A DNA stretch of 64,000 nucleotides from Falciphora oryzae (lineage: Eukaryota > Ascomycota > Sordariomycetes > Magnaporthales > Magnaporthaceae): positions 248,001 to 312,000 of the forward strand of contig JNVV01000018.1 of the NCBI GenBank assembly GCA_000733355.1, given 5' to 3'. This document shows, piece after piece, positions 1 to 10,733 of this stretch. A program made the translations under genes and the position numbers. Numbering within the stretch: the stretch's first letter is position 1; the number at the start of each line of letters is the position of its first letter. The notes beneath the pieces are model-generated. The model was not told the DNA's origin. It searched no databases and was given only the letters and a program-made list of their open reading frames with translations.

Positions 1-2
1 CC

Positions 3-756
3 AGCCACGAGCCCTCGGCGCTGCCGAGGAATGCCGACGTGCCCGAGACCTCCATAACGAAGCCGATCGAAGTGCCACTCCCGCGCGTGCACGACACCAG
101 GCCCCCTGAGGGGCGGGACGGCAACCAGGTTGTCACTCCGGAGGCCGAGGCGCAGACACCGGCAGCACAAGAAACCGAACCAGCGACAACAACTACCCCG
201 CCAACATCGCCGGCAGCGACGGAACCCACCTCGAAGGCCACACCCACCCCTGCTTCCAGCACACAAAAAACCGCCGCGGCGCCCGCAAAGAGGCCGTCGA
301 AGCTGAGGGCCCCGCGTAAGGCGGCGATGCGGCTGACGCCGGCGGCGGTGGCGCAGCTGCGGGCGCTCCTGGACGGGCCCGACCCAAAACTGATCAAGGT
401 CGGCGTGCGGAATAGGGGCTGCAGCGGGCTGGCGTACCACCTCGAGTACGTGGACAAGCCGGGCACCTTTGACGAGACTGTGGAGCAGGATGGGGTGCGG
501 GTCCTGATCGACTCCAAGGCGCTCTTCAGCATCATCGGCAGCGAGATGGACTGGGCCGAGGACAAGCTGAGCCAGCGCTTTGTTTTCCGGAACCCCAATA
601 TCAGTGAGTCTTTTCTTCTTTTTGGTGTCGGCTGCCTCCCTTACTGCCCTGTACTTTATGCGACTAGCGTGGGATTGGGCGACAGCTTTGCTAACTAGGC
701 GCCTGCCGATTCTTACAGAGGAGGAGTGTGGCTGTGGCGAGAGCTTCATGGTGTGA
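3..756 (+). CDS. ISA1: Iron-sulfur cluster assembly A-type protein, mitochondrial ISA1-like (5' partial)
   Basis: A-type Fe-S carrier needed for maturing mitochondrial [4Fe-4S] proteins. Exons 3-603 and 719-756; the frame is open to the window edge, so the N-terminus (with the expected targeting peptide) is missing. The visible N-terminal ~90 residues are Pro/Thr/Ala-rich and low complexity. The family domain starts at MRLTPAAVAQLRALL and carries RGCSGLAYHLEY, the first cluster-binding Cys. The intron 604-718 has donor GTGAGT, branch GCTAAC near 690 and acceptor ACAG. Splicing at phase 1 restores NPNIKEECGCGESFMV and a stop, giving the other two invariant Cys of the C-terminal CGC motif. That restored motif makes both the splice and the assignment secure. 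Without the splice the frame runs into unrelated residues. ISA1 versus ISA2 rests on general resemblance, so the symbol is less certain than the family. Confidence 0.9.
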
Positions 757-1234
757 GGCCTGTATGGAATTGAATTCCTGGTGACAGCGGCCCAAGCCGC
801 CTACAGTAGATAAAAGATGTAGAATATCGCCTCCGCCTAACAGACTACCAACAACTATCTACCGTCCCGGTATCTGTCACCACCAATTGAATGCTCCAGT
901 GCTAAGGCCATCGATCCCGTCCATGTCTATTGACGGCAGCAGGCTTTGCTGCCGAGAACATCCGTGTTGTCTATCGGCAACCCACAAGCAAATATCTTTC
1001 TTTCAAAACCGGCTCAACTTCTGCTTTGGCACCAACCCTTCGGTCGTTGGAGAAGCCAGCGGCCTGAAGCGTTTTGCCACAGACGTATTGGGTGGCCCGT
1101 GCGCTCGCCTGGCAGCGGCAACGGCGCGTCATCCGCCGTGGCACTGGCACGCGTCGGGATGGTCTCCACTAAAACTTAACTGTTCCTGCGTGGGCTCCAT
1201 GATCGCCTCCCGCATCCTGCAGCAGACACAGGCA
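757..1234. other. Intergenic region and 5' leader of the MGS1-like gene
   Basis: No independent gene seen. The MGS1 frame stays open upstream to about 887, with in-frame ATGs at 923 and 1199, but the encoded residues are Cys/Trp-rich and unlike the family, so I read this as leader sequence open by chance. Confidence 0.5.
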
Positions 1235-3157
1235 ATGTCGTCGCTGGAAAAGTCGCAGCAACCCCAACCGCCAGAACAGGCCCAAGCGAACAACCTGGGC
1301 GACGAACTTGCGCAGCTGGAAAGCAGGAGCATGGTCGTGTGTCCAATCTGCAACCGGAGCGTCAAGTCCTCCGGCATCAACAACCACATCGACTCGGGCT
1401 GCCAGACTTTTCTGCTCGAGAGCGATGGCCGCGCCTCGTCCCCGCCCGCAGATGCCCCGTCGGGCACTCCGTCGGCCACGCAGAAGCGATCCGCCTCGAA
1501 CTTTTTCCAGACTCCCGCGGCCAAACGCCAGGCTGCCAACGGCGGTCCCAATCCCTCGACTCCGCGCGCCAACGGCTCGACAACTACCAGCGCAACAGCA
1601 GCAGCAACAGCAGCAGCAACCGCCCCAGCAACCGCGAAGGTAGCCAAGTCAAATGGCGTGAAGAGGAGCTTCGACGAGGGGCCCGGCCACACCTCGCCCA
1701 CCGAGCAGCAACATCCGGGGGACACCCCACAGAAGCCTCGTCCAGCACCATCGCATACGGGGCCCTCGGCCAAGCGGGCCAGGACCGACCGCGCCGCGCC
1801 GCTGGCCGAGCGCATGCGCCCCCGCAGCCTGGACGAGGTGTTTGGGCAGGACCTGGTTGGGCCTAGCGGCGTGCTTCGGTCGCTGATAGACTCGGGCCGC
1901 GTGCCCAGCATGATAATGTGGGGAGGCTCCGGCACGGGAAAGACCACCATCGCACGCTGCATCGCCCACAAGGTCGGGTCGCGCTTCGTTGAGCTCAACG
2001 CGACGTCGACCGGCGTCAACGAGTGCAAGAAGCTGTTCCAGGAGGCTGCCTCAGAACTTAGCCTGACTGGCCGGCGCACCATAATCTTTTGCGACGAGAT
2101 CCACCGCTTCAACAAGGCCCAGCAGGACGTCTTTCTCAAGCCTGTCGAGGCTGGCACCATCACACTCATCGGCGCCACAACCGAGAACCCCTCCTTCAGG
2201 GTCCAGGCTGCCCTGCTCTCGCGCTGCCGTACTTTCACTCTGTCCAAGCTGACAAGCGAGGACATTCAGCGCATCCTGCGCCGGGCACTTGAGGAGGAGC
2301 AAAAAGCCCGTGACGATGGGGCCGCCGACGAGGCATCCGAGTCTACTGCATCCAGACCACCTCTCAACCCGCTCATCGATGATGAGATGCTGGCATACCT
2401 GGCCAACTTCGCCGACGGGGACGCGCGCACGGCGCTGAACCTCCTTGAGCTCGCCATCTCGCTCACGGTGCAACCACGGATAACCACGAACGGGGAGGTG
2501 GCAGCAACAGCAGCAGCAGACGCAGCGACAGGGACCCCTGCGGCGCTGACGAAGGACGACATCAAGGCGGCGCTGACCAAGACGCTCGTCTACGACCGGG
2601 CGGGCGACCAGCACTACGACAGCATCTCGGCCTTCCACAAGTCGATCCGCGGCTCGGACCCGGACGCGGCGCTCTACTACCTGGCGCGCATGCTGCAGTC
2701 GGGCGAGGACCCACTCTTCATCGCGCGCCGCCTCGTCGTCGTCGCCTCCGAGGACGTCGGCCTGGCCGACAACACGCTCCTCCCGCTCGCCACGGCCGCC
2801 TACACGGCGGCGCAGCAGATCGGGCTCCCCGAGGCCCGCATCCCGCTCGCCCACGCGACGGTCGCGCTGTGCCTGGCGCCCAAGTCGACGCGCGCCTACA
2901 GGGGGCTCAATAACGCCTTTGCGGCCCTGCGCGAGCCGGGCGTCGCGAGCCTGCCGATCCCGCTGCACCTCCGCAACGCGCCCACGAGGCTGATGCGCGA
3001 GATGGGCTACGGGGCCGAGTACAAGTACAACCCCAACTACAAGGACGGGAGGGTGCGCCAGGACTACCTGCCCGACTCCCTCCTGGGCAGGCGGTTCCTC
3101 GAGGATAGGGACCTGGGGACCGAGGTCGATCCGGACCTCGCCATGGGTGAGGAGTAA
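1235..3157 (+). CDS. MGS1: AAA+ ATPase of the Mgs1/WRNIP1/RarA family (replication fork maintenance)
   Basis: A nuclear clamp-loader-like ATPase of the Mgs1/WRNIP1 family, which acts at stalled forks with PCNA and ubiquitin signals. Single exon, 640 aa from the ATG at 1235. In order: a UBZ4-type zinc finger (C36, C39, H51, C56; CPICNRSVKSSGINNHIDSGC region); a disordered Ser/Thr/Pro/Ala linker with a microsatellite-encoded Thr/Ala tract; then the AAA core from about residue 190, with Walker A GGSGTGKTT near 230, Walker B IIFCDEIHRF near 285 and GATTENPSF sensor region near 310. The C-terminal domain includes YYLARMLQSGEDPLFIARR and AYRGLNNA, typical of the RarA/WRNIP1 tetramerisation region. 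All catalytic motifs are intact. ATGs at 923 and 1199 are in frame; I chose 1235 because conserved-looking sequence starts just after it. It follows the ISA1-like gene on the same strand. Confidence 0.93.
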   Translation: MSSLEKSQQPQPPEQAQANNLGDELAQLESRSMVVCPICNRSVKSSGINNHIDSGCQTFLLESDGRASSPPADAPSGTPSATQKRSASNFFQTPAAKRQAANGGPNPSTPRANGSTTTSATAAATAAATAPATAKVAKSNGVKRSFDEGPGHTSPTEQQHPGDTPQKPRPAPSHTGPSAKRARTDRAAPLAERMRPRSLDEVFGQDLVGPSGVLRSLIDSGRVPSMIMWGGSGTGKTTIARCIAHKVGSRFVELNATSTGVNECKKLFQEAASELSLTGRRTIIFCDEIHRFNKAQQDVFLKPVEAGTITLIGATTENPSFRVQAALLSRCRTFTLSKLTSEDIQRILRRALEEEQKARDDGAADEASESTASRPPLNPLIDDEMLAYLANFADGDARTALNLLELAISLTVQPRITTNGEVAATAAADAATGTPAALTKDDIKAALTKTLVYDRAGDQHYDSISAFHKSIRGSDPDAALYYLARMLQSGEDPLFIARRLVVVASEDVGLADNTLLPLATAAYTAAQQIGLPEARIPLAHATVALCLAPKSTRAYRGLNNAFAALREPGVASLPIPLHLRNAPTRLMREMGYGAEYKYNPNYKDGRVRQDYLPDSLLGRRFLEDRDLGTEVDPDLAMGEE

Positions 3158-3509
3158 TTTAGACTGTGTTGGATGTTTTATTTTCAGGGTAAAAAATGTA
3201 TAAACAAAACGGGAAATTGGCTGTGAAGCAGAGTCGATAGAGCATTTTGTAATGTTGGGATATCCAGAGCGCGCGTTCACTTACTTGGACAGATCGGCAC
3301 TTGTATAAATAAAGAAGACTGACCACAACCCCCTGAATGGGGCTTTGGAAACAAAAACTAACTGAGTAACGAAGCCGCCACTAAACGCCTATCAGATCTG
3401 ATACTGTACAAAACCACCTCCTTGGACCTTACACATGGGTACTGAGTACACGCTGAGCAACGAAAGACGCGGGCAGCGGGCAGGCCCTCGAAGCCCGACA
3501 CAGCCGAGG
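3158..3509. other. Convergent intergenic region between the MGS1-like and HeLo-pseudokinase genes
   Basis: AT-richer tail-to-tail spacer with AATAAA-like strings (e.g. ATAAATAAAG near 3305), compatible with 3' ends of both genes. No ORF or repeat supported. Confidence 0.5.
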
Positions 3510-5654
3510 TCAGGCGTTGCTAGCAGTAGTACTAGCCAGCCTGGCCAGGGGCACGACGACCTGGTCGTAAAACTCGAGCGCCGGATGGGCCGCCGCCGAT
3601 CCCACGGACCAGGGGTCGTCGCCGCCGTCGTTGTCGGCCGCAGCAGCAGCAGTGCCGTTGTCGTCGCCGTCCGCGGCCCCGAGGCAGAACTTGACGGCGG
3701 CGTGGTACGGCGACCCGACGCGGAAGGCCAGCTCGGCGTCGACGTGCCTGAGGACGCGGCGCCGGAGCAGGCGCGCGTGCGGCTCGTGGAACGTCTTCAT
3801 GTCCTTGGACAACGTCGGCACCGCCTCCGCTGCTGCTGTTGTCCCGTTGGTCTTGCTACTGCTGCTGCTGCTGCTGGGGCGTCTCGCGGGCCTCCCCTCG
3901 AGGAAGTTGGACAGCGGCGCCCACAGTGCGACCTCGAGCAGCACCAAGCCCAGCGAGTACAGGTCGTACCGCAGGCGGTAGCCCTGGGCCGCGGCGCCCT
4001 GGTAGGCCGGGTGGCGGTACAGGGCCGCGGCGACGTCGGGCGAGAGGCGCGCGCGGTCGATGGTGGCCCACTCGCTCTCCTGGCGCGAGTAGTCGAAGCC
4101 GCAGACGAGGGGGGAGCGGAAGAAGCCGGGCGGCAGGCCTAGCTCTGGGAGGATGGAGGTAGAGGGGGATGGTCGGAACAGGATGTTGTCGCTCCGGATG
4201 CCCTTGTGCAGCCAGCTGGACCGGTACAGCTCCGAGAGGGTGCCGGCCAGCGCCGAGGCGAGGGCGTACCGCTGCTCGAGCGGCGGGCGGAACTTGGTCT
4301 TTGGGTCCAGGAGCAGGCGGAGGGAGATGGGTTGGTGGTGGTGGCGGTGGGCGAGTGCTGTAGATGGCTTCTGCTGCTGGTCCTCCTCGGTGAAGCGGAA
4401 GACGAGCCACCAGCAGTAGTGCTCGGCGTCGTGAATGCAGCCCTCGGCCCGCGGCGTCAGGAAGGCCGGGTCCCTGGGCCCGCCAAGCAGCATGACGAGG
4501 CGCCGGACGCGCTCTGTTAGTCGCCGCTTGTCGTCGAAGGCGATGTCGCGGTCAAAGTCCTTGCGCTCGAGCAGGAACAAGGAGCCCTGGTTGGTGTCCT
4601 TCTTCTCGGCGAGGAACCGCGGCAGGCGCGCAAAGTTTTCTGGTAGCGCAAAGTCTGCGAGGCGCAGGCTGCCGGCGGCAGCAGCTGCGGGCTGTGATGG
4701 TGGTGGCGGCGGCGGCAATGATGAGGCAGTCGGCCAGGACAGGTCGGCCGAGATGGCCTTACGCTCGATGCCGGAGCGCAGCAGGGCCGTGGTCGAGGCC
4801 GGCGAGGCGCCCGCGGCGACGGCGGAGCGGACGAGGTCGATGGACTCGCGGTCGACGGCGCTGCCGACGACGACGATGCTGACGCGCACGTCGTTGTCGT
4901 CGGCCGCCACTGGGCGGAAGGACGACTCGGTCAGCAGCTGGTTCAGGCGCGTGACGTGCGCCGCCAGCTCGGCCACCAGGGCCTCGAACTTGTTAAGGTC
5001 CAGGATCGACCAGCGGATCTTGTTCCGCGTGCTCGTCTTTCTGCGCATGTTTCTAGGCTCGGCGGCGGCGGCGTTTTTGCTGTTCGGTTTGGTTTCGGCC
5101 TTCTCGGGATCCTCCTCCTCGTTTTCCTCAATGTCAGGCTCTTCTTCGTCTTCGTTCTCCTTCTCCACCTTGCCACGACGCCTGCTGCATCGAAACGAGC
5201 GCTGCATGCGGGCGACCAGCTCGACGAGCTTATCAGATTTGGTGGGATCCTCGGTCGTTGGCTCAAGGCCGTATCTGACGCTTAGCGCCTCGTGCTCGCG
5301 AAACAGGGCCGCGATCTCCTCGAGCTGATGCCGCAGGACGTCGCAGAGCGGCACCAGGCGCGGGAGCAGGCGGGCCTGTTGCTCCTGGGTCTCCTTGGTG
5401 CTGCCGTCATCCTTTCCACCCTCAGTCTTGTCCCCCTCGCTGTTGGTGATGGTGGTCGCCGTCTTGGTGGTGAGAGCTGTGGCCAGGCCGCAGTTCTCCC
5501 CCCACATCCGCAAGCGGAAGCGCTCGACCTCGAGCCGGAGGACCAGGCGCTCGGCATCCTGGCTAAAGTTGAGCCCCTTGCGGAACGCCTTGACCGCGAA
5601 GACGGCGGACCGGAAGGCCACCCCGGCGATGGTCAGGTACGTGCCGGGATCCAT
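3510..5654 (-). CDS. HeLo (prion-inhibition and propagation) domain protein with C-terminal pseudokinase
   Basis: 714 aa, single exon, start MDPGTYLTIAGVAF. The frame continues upstream only to a GTG, so this ATG is the natural start. Residues ~1-235 resemble the fungal HeLo domain: an N-terminal hydrophobic helix, a WGE-type helix (RLRMWGENCG) and the closing KIRWSILDLNKFEALV segment. The HeLo helices are split by an acidic/basic low-complexity loop. Residues ~350-700 form a kinase fold lacking catalysis: HRDLKxxN is HKGIRSDN, so the catalytic Asp is lost while the Asn remains, and DFG is replaced by CGFDYSR. The helix-F region YDLYSLGLVLLEVALW is kept. Known for the family: HeLo domains in HET-S form membrane-damaging helices and regulate cell death. 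Inferred: this protein is a cell-death executor or scaffold switched through its pseudokinase. It is divergent from the kinase-ankyrin gene at 6108. Confidence 0.85.
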   Translation of the reverse strand: MDPGTYLTIAGVAFRSAVFAVKAFRKGLNFSQDAERLVLRLEVERFRLRMWGENCGLATALTTKTATTITNSEGDKTEGGKDDGSTKETQEQQARLLPRLVPLCDVLRHQLEEIAALFREHEALSVRYGLEPTTEDPTKSDKLVELVARMQRSFRCSRRRGKVEKENEDEEEPDIEENEEEDPEKAETKPNSKNAAAAEPRNMRRKTSTRNKIRWSILDLNKFEALVAELAAHVTRLNQLLTESSFRPVAADDNDVRVSIVVVGSAVDRESIDLVRSAVAAGASPASTTALLRSGIERKAISADLSWPTASSLPPPPPPSQPAAAAAGSLRLADFALPENFARLPRFLAEKKDTNQGSLFLLERKDFDRDIAFDDKRRLTERVRRLVMLLGGPRDPAFLTPRAEGCIHDAEHYCWWLVFRFTEEDQQQKPSTALAHRHHHQPISLRLLLDPKTKFRPPLEQRYALASALAGTLSELYRSSWLHKGIRSDNILFRPSPSTSILPELGLPPGFFRSPLVCGFDYSRQESEWATIDRARLSPDVAAALYRHPAYQGAAAQGYRLRYDLYSLGLVLLEVALWAPLSNFLEGRPARRPSSSSSSSKTNGTTAAAEAVPTLSKDMKTFHEPHARLLRRRVLRHVDAELAFRVGSPYHAAVKFCLGAADGDDNGTAAAAADNDGGDDPWSVGSAAAHPALEFYDQVVVPLARLASTTASNA

Positions 5655-6107
5655 TTGCTGCTGGATGAGGAAGCAAATTGATATGTTCTCTTTTTGACTT
5701 GATTGGAGCACAGCAATTTGGCGAACGCGACTTTTCGAAAGCTGTCAAGCTGATGTGCCGTGGCTGTCATGCGTACATTAGCGCCAGGCACACGCGCAGC
5801 TTCCCGAAGCCCCCTTTTGAGGTCCTCGAATGCCCTCGCGGCTTGTGGGGCAGTGGCACTTTGCCCCCTGCGTCATTCGCAAGCGTGCGGCTGAGCCGGC
5901 AGCCGACCTCCCCGGTTGGGGATAGGCTCATGTATGTTTCGTCACCTGCCGGGGCCTTCGAGGTCGAGGCCTCCCGCAGCTGAAATAACTGAAGAGCGGT
6001 GCGGCTGAGGCTACCCCGCGAGACAAGCTGCAATAAAACAACCCCGCGATGGCAGCAGCCAAAGTAAGAAAGACACTTCTTTCCCGGAAGCCAACGGGGA
6101 CAACAAG
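5655..6107. promoter_or_regulatory. Shared divergent promoter region
   Basis: A 453-bp gap separates the start codons of the minus-strand HeLo-pseudokinase gene and the plus-strand kinase-ankyrin gene. Both promoters must lie here or overlap the genes, which makes co-regulation possible. I see no strong TATA box and no uninterrupted ORF. Confidence 0.55.
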
Positions 6108-9100
6108 ATGGCGACAACCTACGTCTACCCCTCGGCGTTTTCGCCCTTTACCTCTGGGTCCAGCCACAGTGGTGTGTTGGTCAGCGGTACCAGCAGCGAC
6201 GCTGGCGGTGCCGTAAAATCGGCAACCACCGAGGCCTCAGATGCGGCTAAGACGACCCGGGGCAGCAGTCTGGCGGCCTTTATATGTCACACGGCCTACC
6301 TAGAGCAGAGTCTGCAGAGTGAGCAACAGTCTGGGTTCTTTGCTGGGAAGCGCAAGCTCGTCACAGTCGGCCGCACACGCATAGGAGAGGGCGCGTCCTT
6401 CGTGGTGGATCGGGCAAAGCTCCTGGATGGACCTTTAGCCCCGGACAGCAAGCCCGTCTATGTCGCCATCAAGACGGTCCGCGAAGGCAGCACGGCAGAC
6501 CCAGAAGACGAGACCACCCGCAGCAGGAGGTGGCGCGACACGCTCTTCGAGATCCGGGCGCTTCTGCACCAGCCGCTGCGCTACCACCCCAACGTGGTGC
6601 GGCTGCTCGACATACGCTGGGACGGGTCCGTGTCGCTGTTCCCGACGCTGGTCGTGGAGCTCGCCGAGTTCGGGACGCTGCACGGCCTGCAGCGCGCGCG
6701 GCCGGTGCTGCCGTTTGGGGTCAAGCAGAAGCTCTGCTACGATGTCGGCAAGGGGCTGTCCATCTTGCACGCCTGCGGCATCGTGCACGGCGATCTCAAG
6801 CACGAGAATGTCCTCGTCTTTGCGAACCGCTACCCGGACCCGCCGGGCCAGCCTTATACGGCCAAGCTCGCCGACTTTGGCGGCGCCGTCATGGACATGA
6901 CTGGCGACGGCGACGGCCAGCACCGCGTGCCCGCGAGCACGTTCCCCCTGGAGGCGCCCGAGATCAACAGCGGCAGCCGGCTCATGGTCGAGAGCGTCAA
7001 GAAGACGGACGCGTACTCGTACGGCATGCTCATCTGGCGCTGTATGCTCGACTGCGACGACATGTTCCGGCTCGCCGGCGTCGGCGTGGCCCTCCCCGCG
7101 CCCGGGCAGCGGCCGAGCGACGAGGTGCATAAGGCAATGGCGGAGGCTAAGGAAGCCGACGCCGTGCTCGAGTGGGCCATCTCGACGGTGTCGGCACGCT
7201 TCCACGAGCGTCGCCTGCCCGCCGAGAGCCTGCATCTGGTGATCGCGGCGCTCATGTTCACTCTGCGCGGCGACCCAGCCCACCGCGCCCTCGACCGCGC
7301 CCAGGCCCGGATGCGCGGCATGAGCGCCCAGACCAGCCGCGCCTACGTCCATGTTAAAGACTCTGCCAACGCTCGCACCGCCGAGAACGAGAAGAACGCG
7401 ACGCCTGGCTGCCATGGCCTGAGCCTGGACGGCGTTGGCTTTGGCCTGGGCCGCATGGGAGACGAGTACGATGCCCAGAACAACCTGCCTGGCTTCCGCC
7501 CGGACCTGCCGCACCCGTCGCGCGGCGGCTTTGTTTTCGACCCTGTCAAGCTGGGCGCCCTCCTCGACTGGGAACATCAGCGCACCATCCTGGCCGAGTT
7601 CCGCGCCGCTGCCACTGCCTCCTCCTTCGATCCGGCCACGACGGAGCTTCAGCCCTGGACGGCTGCCTTCTTCCTCTACCAGTGCTACCTGGTCGGCTTC
7701 GGCACCCCGGTCGACTACCCATCCGCGTGCCGCTGGCTGCTCGCTGCCGCCGACGCTGTCACGGAGACGGCGACGGTAGACTATCTAGCGCGGGCGTGGG
7801 TTTGCCGCGTGCATGCTGCACTCGGCATCGACAACCCGCTTAGCCCGGCTAAGCAGCAAGATAACCTGTGGTGGAGCATCGTACGTGGCCACCGGCATTG
7901 CGCTGCCGACTTGCGTGCACTCGAGGCGCGCCACTCGCGTGAGGAGGTGCGTTCCTGGACTGGCACCATTTCGTCGGCCGAGTCCTTGTACCGCGGAAGC
8001 ACTGCGTCTACTGGGATGCCCGTCTTCATATCACGCGTCCTACGGCGACCCTGGAACGTGCAAAGTATTGCTGCCCTCGACACCGAAATAATAAAGGAGT
8101 TGGGGGATGACTACGAATCGTGCCTGCGTCGTCCACGACCCGCAACGGCCGTTGAGGGAGAGACCGAGGAGCAACGACGACGGCGGGAAACGCCCGAGTA
8201 CCGCTTCGACAAGATCTTTGTCAACAAAAAGGGCCACGGCCTTTTGCACCTCGCGGCGTCGATGGGCGCCGAGGCGGCTCTCCAGCACCTGTTAGACCGG
8301 TACGAGTGCAACATAAATCTGCGTAACCAGTCGCACGCCGAGACGCCGCTGCTGTGCGCTGTCCGCTCGGGCCACGTGTCGTGCGCACTGCTGCTGCTTG
8401 ATCGCGGCGCCGACCCGACCGGCGACGCCGCCCTCGTCGAGGAGGCGCCGCTGCACTGCCTCTTCAACCTCGCCGAGGATGACATGGCCCTCCTGGTCGG
8501 CCGCCTCCTCGACGCCGGCGCCGATCTGGAGCAGGTCTCTGGCGGCATGCGGCAGGACGTCCGTGGCGTGCTGGCTGACTGGCAGGACACCCTCGGGCTC
8601 CAGGTCACGCCGCTGGGCCGCGCCGTGCTGCAGCAGTGCCTCCCCGCCGTGCGCGTGCTCCTGTCGCGTGGCGCCGACCCCCTGGGCCGCAGCAGTGTCA
8701 ACAAGGATGGCAAGAAGATCACGTATGTGAAGTCACCCGTCGAGCTGGCCGCGGTGCTGACGCTGCCTGATATCCTGGAGACACTGCTACGTGCTGTTGA
8801 CGAGAGGAAAGCGACTGCGGTGGATAGCAGCAGTAAGAGGGACGGTGTCGAGCAGCAGCAGCGGCTGGCGGACTTGGACTGGGACTGGGACGAGCATGAC
8901 ATGCTGGAAGCCGCGCATGCGGGCACGGTTACAAAATTTGACCCGCTCCTGATGCAGAGCCGCCTTGTACGATGCGGCGTCGACTACAAGGCCAACCTCG
9001 CCGTGACGCTGCGCATCCTGCGGGACCGGCGACGACGGCGGCAGCGGGAAGACGAAGCCGCAGGTCGTCACACCGATCCTGGTGCCAGGGCCGCCTCAGG

Positions 9101-10121
9101 GAGGAGCCTGTGCGCCGAGGCTGCGTCTCGTGGCGCCGGCCTGGACGTGATCGAGACGCTGCTAGATCTCGGCCACCCGGTCGGGGGCTCGCCCGGCTGG
9201 CGGCCGATCCAGCACGCCGTGGTGGCCAACAACGAGCCCGCGTACCGCCTGCTCGTGGACCGGGGCTCGCCGCTGACGTTCCCCGACAGCGACCAGGGCA
9301 TGACGCTGCTGCAGTGGTTCGCGGCGCGTCCGGGGTACACGCCGACTGGGCTCGCCATAGCGCAGTACCTGGTCGCCAACGGAGTCGCCGTCGAGGGCGA
9401 GGCCAAGTGGGTGATGAACGCGCTGGGGCTCGCGGTGGACAGGCGGTATTTCGACCTCGCGGACCTGCTGATTTCCCACGGCGCGGGGGAGAGTCTGAAC
9501 GGTTTCTACACGAGCTGCGACGTGGGCGTGAGGGACAATAGCCAGACCCTTGGCGGGAGTGAACGGGAGATTACTGACGACACCCTCATCGGAGGGCGCG
9601 ATACGATGTCACTCCTGGGGTTGAAGCTGCAGAGCCACGGCCTGGCCTCGCTCGAATCCATCTCGTACCTCGCCCGCGTGCACGCCCTCGCGACAACCGC
9701 CTCCTCCGCCGACCAGCAGCAGCAGCAGAGCCGCGGCGTCAGGATCCACCCCTTGTGCAACAAGTCGACCGGGCTGAGCGCCGTGCACACCCTGGCGTCG
9801 TCCCCCGCTGAGCGCTGGAACAGCCACGCCCAGACGTCGGAGCGCATCGCCCAAAAGGTCCTCGACATGTTCCCCGACCCGGCCTCCCTCGGTGAGCACG
9901 CCGTCCACCCCTACTACGGCACGCCCCTGAGCGCCGCCGTCGCGAGCGCCAACACCGCCGTCGTCGCCGCCCTGCTGCAGTCCGCGTTCGCCGCGGACCT
10001 CGACACGCCCGTCCGCGTGGAATGTGTCGGCTCCGTCCGCGAGGAGATCAGCCCCCGCGCGCTGGCCATGCTGCTGGCCGAGAATGCCATGCGCCATTTC
10101 GAGCAGGCTGCGGCCGCTGCT

Positions 10122-10152
<31 letters not shown>

Positions 10153-10733
10153 ATGAGTCGCCTGCCGAGTCCGTCAAGAGGCCTGTTCCGTCGTTCCCGT
10201 ACTCTGCAAGCGAGTTTGCCAGGCTGAGGCGCCAGCTCGACATCGCGTCGATGCTGGCGCCCCCGCCTGGATCAGCCGGCACGACGGCCTTGACCAGCAG
10301 CATTGAAATCCCGACACCATCGGCCGAGTCCTACGCCGCCAAGATTCTCGACTACGAGCAGATGATGGCGCGCGCCGCCTCCCCCGCCTCCTCCCCCTCG
10401 GCTGCCGTCCTCGACACCACCACGCCCGCAGCCCTGGAAACGGCCTCGTCTCCCATGCAGCAGCTCGAACCGCACGCCAACCGGCTCAGCCTGGCAGGCG
10501 GAGCAGGCGCAAACGCGGCGGATCCGAACATGCCCGTCGACCTGTCGGTCGTCACGGAGGAGATTCCGAGCGGCTGGTACGAGGGCGTCGAGATGGACAG
10601 CAAGATGGCGCTGCGCGTCTTCCTCAAGTCGTTCCGGTCCGCCGATTCGGGCTTGGGCGACTCCATCACCGGGTTTATGGACAAGACGTTTAATACTCGC
10701 AGGCGTGAGCGCGGCGACGCTGCTGCTTCGTAG
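6108..10733 (+). CDS. Protein kinase - Sel1-like - ankyrin repeat protein
   Basis: 1541 aa, single exon, ATG in context CAAGATGG. An apparently active kinase domain lies at ~85-340: Gly loop GEGASFVV (~93), VAIK (~119), catalytic HGDLKHEN (~227; HGD instead of HRD), ADFGG (~255), LEAPEI (~282) and the helix-F DAYSYGMLIW. A Sel1-like stretch (LVGFGTPVDYPSACRWLLAA) sits near 530. Ankyrin repeats start near 705 (GHGLLHLAASMG, AETPLLCAVRSGHVSCALLL) and recur to ~1300 (e.g. KWVMNALGLAVDRRYFDL, YYGTPLSAAVASANTAVV). The C-terminus has an Ala/Asp run encoded by (GCT)n(GAT)n at 10110-10155, then a Ser/Pro-rich tail. By family knowledge, such proteins pair a kinase with an interaction or recognition scaffold; the substrate is unknown. 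Being divergent from the HeLo-pseudokinase gene suggests a joint role, which is inference. Confidence 0.88.

Noticed and set aside
2051..3280. Long minus-strand ORF opposite the MGS1-like gene
   Set aside because: Antisense shadow of a well-supported AAA+ ATPase; Arg/Val/Gly-rich with no domain.
3631..4520. Plus-strand ORFs opposite the HeLo-pseudokinase gene
   Set aside because: Arg/Gly/Ser-rich antisense shadows.
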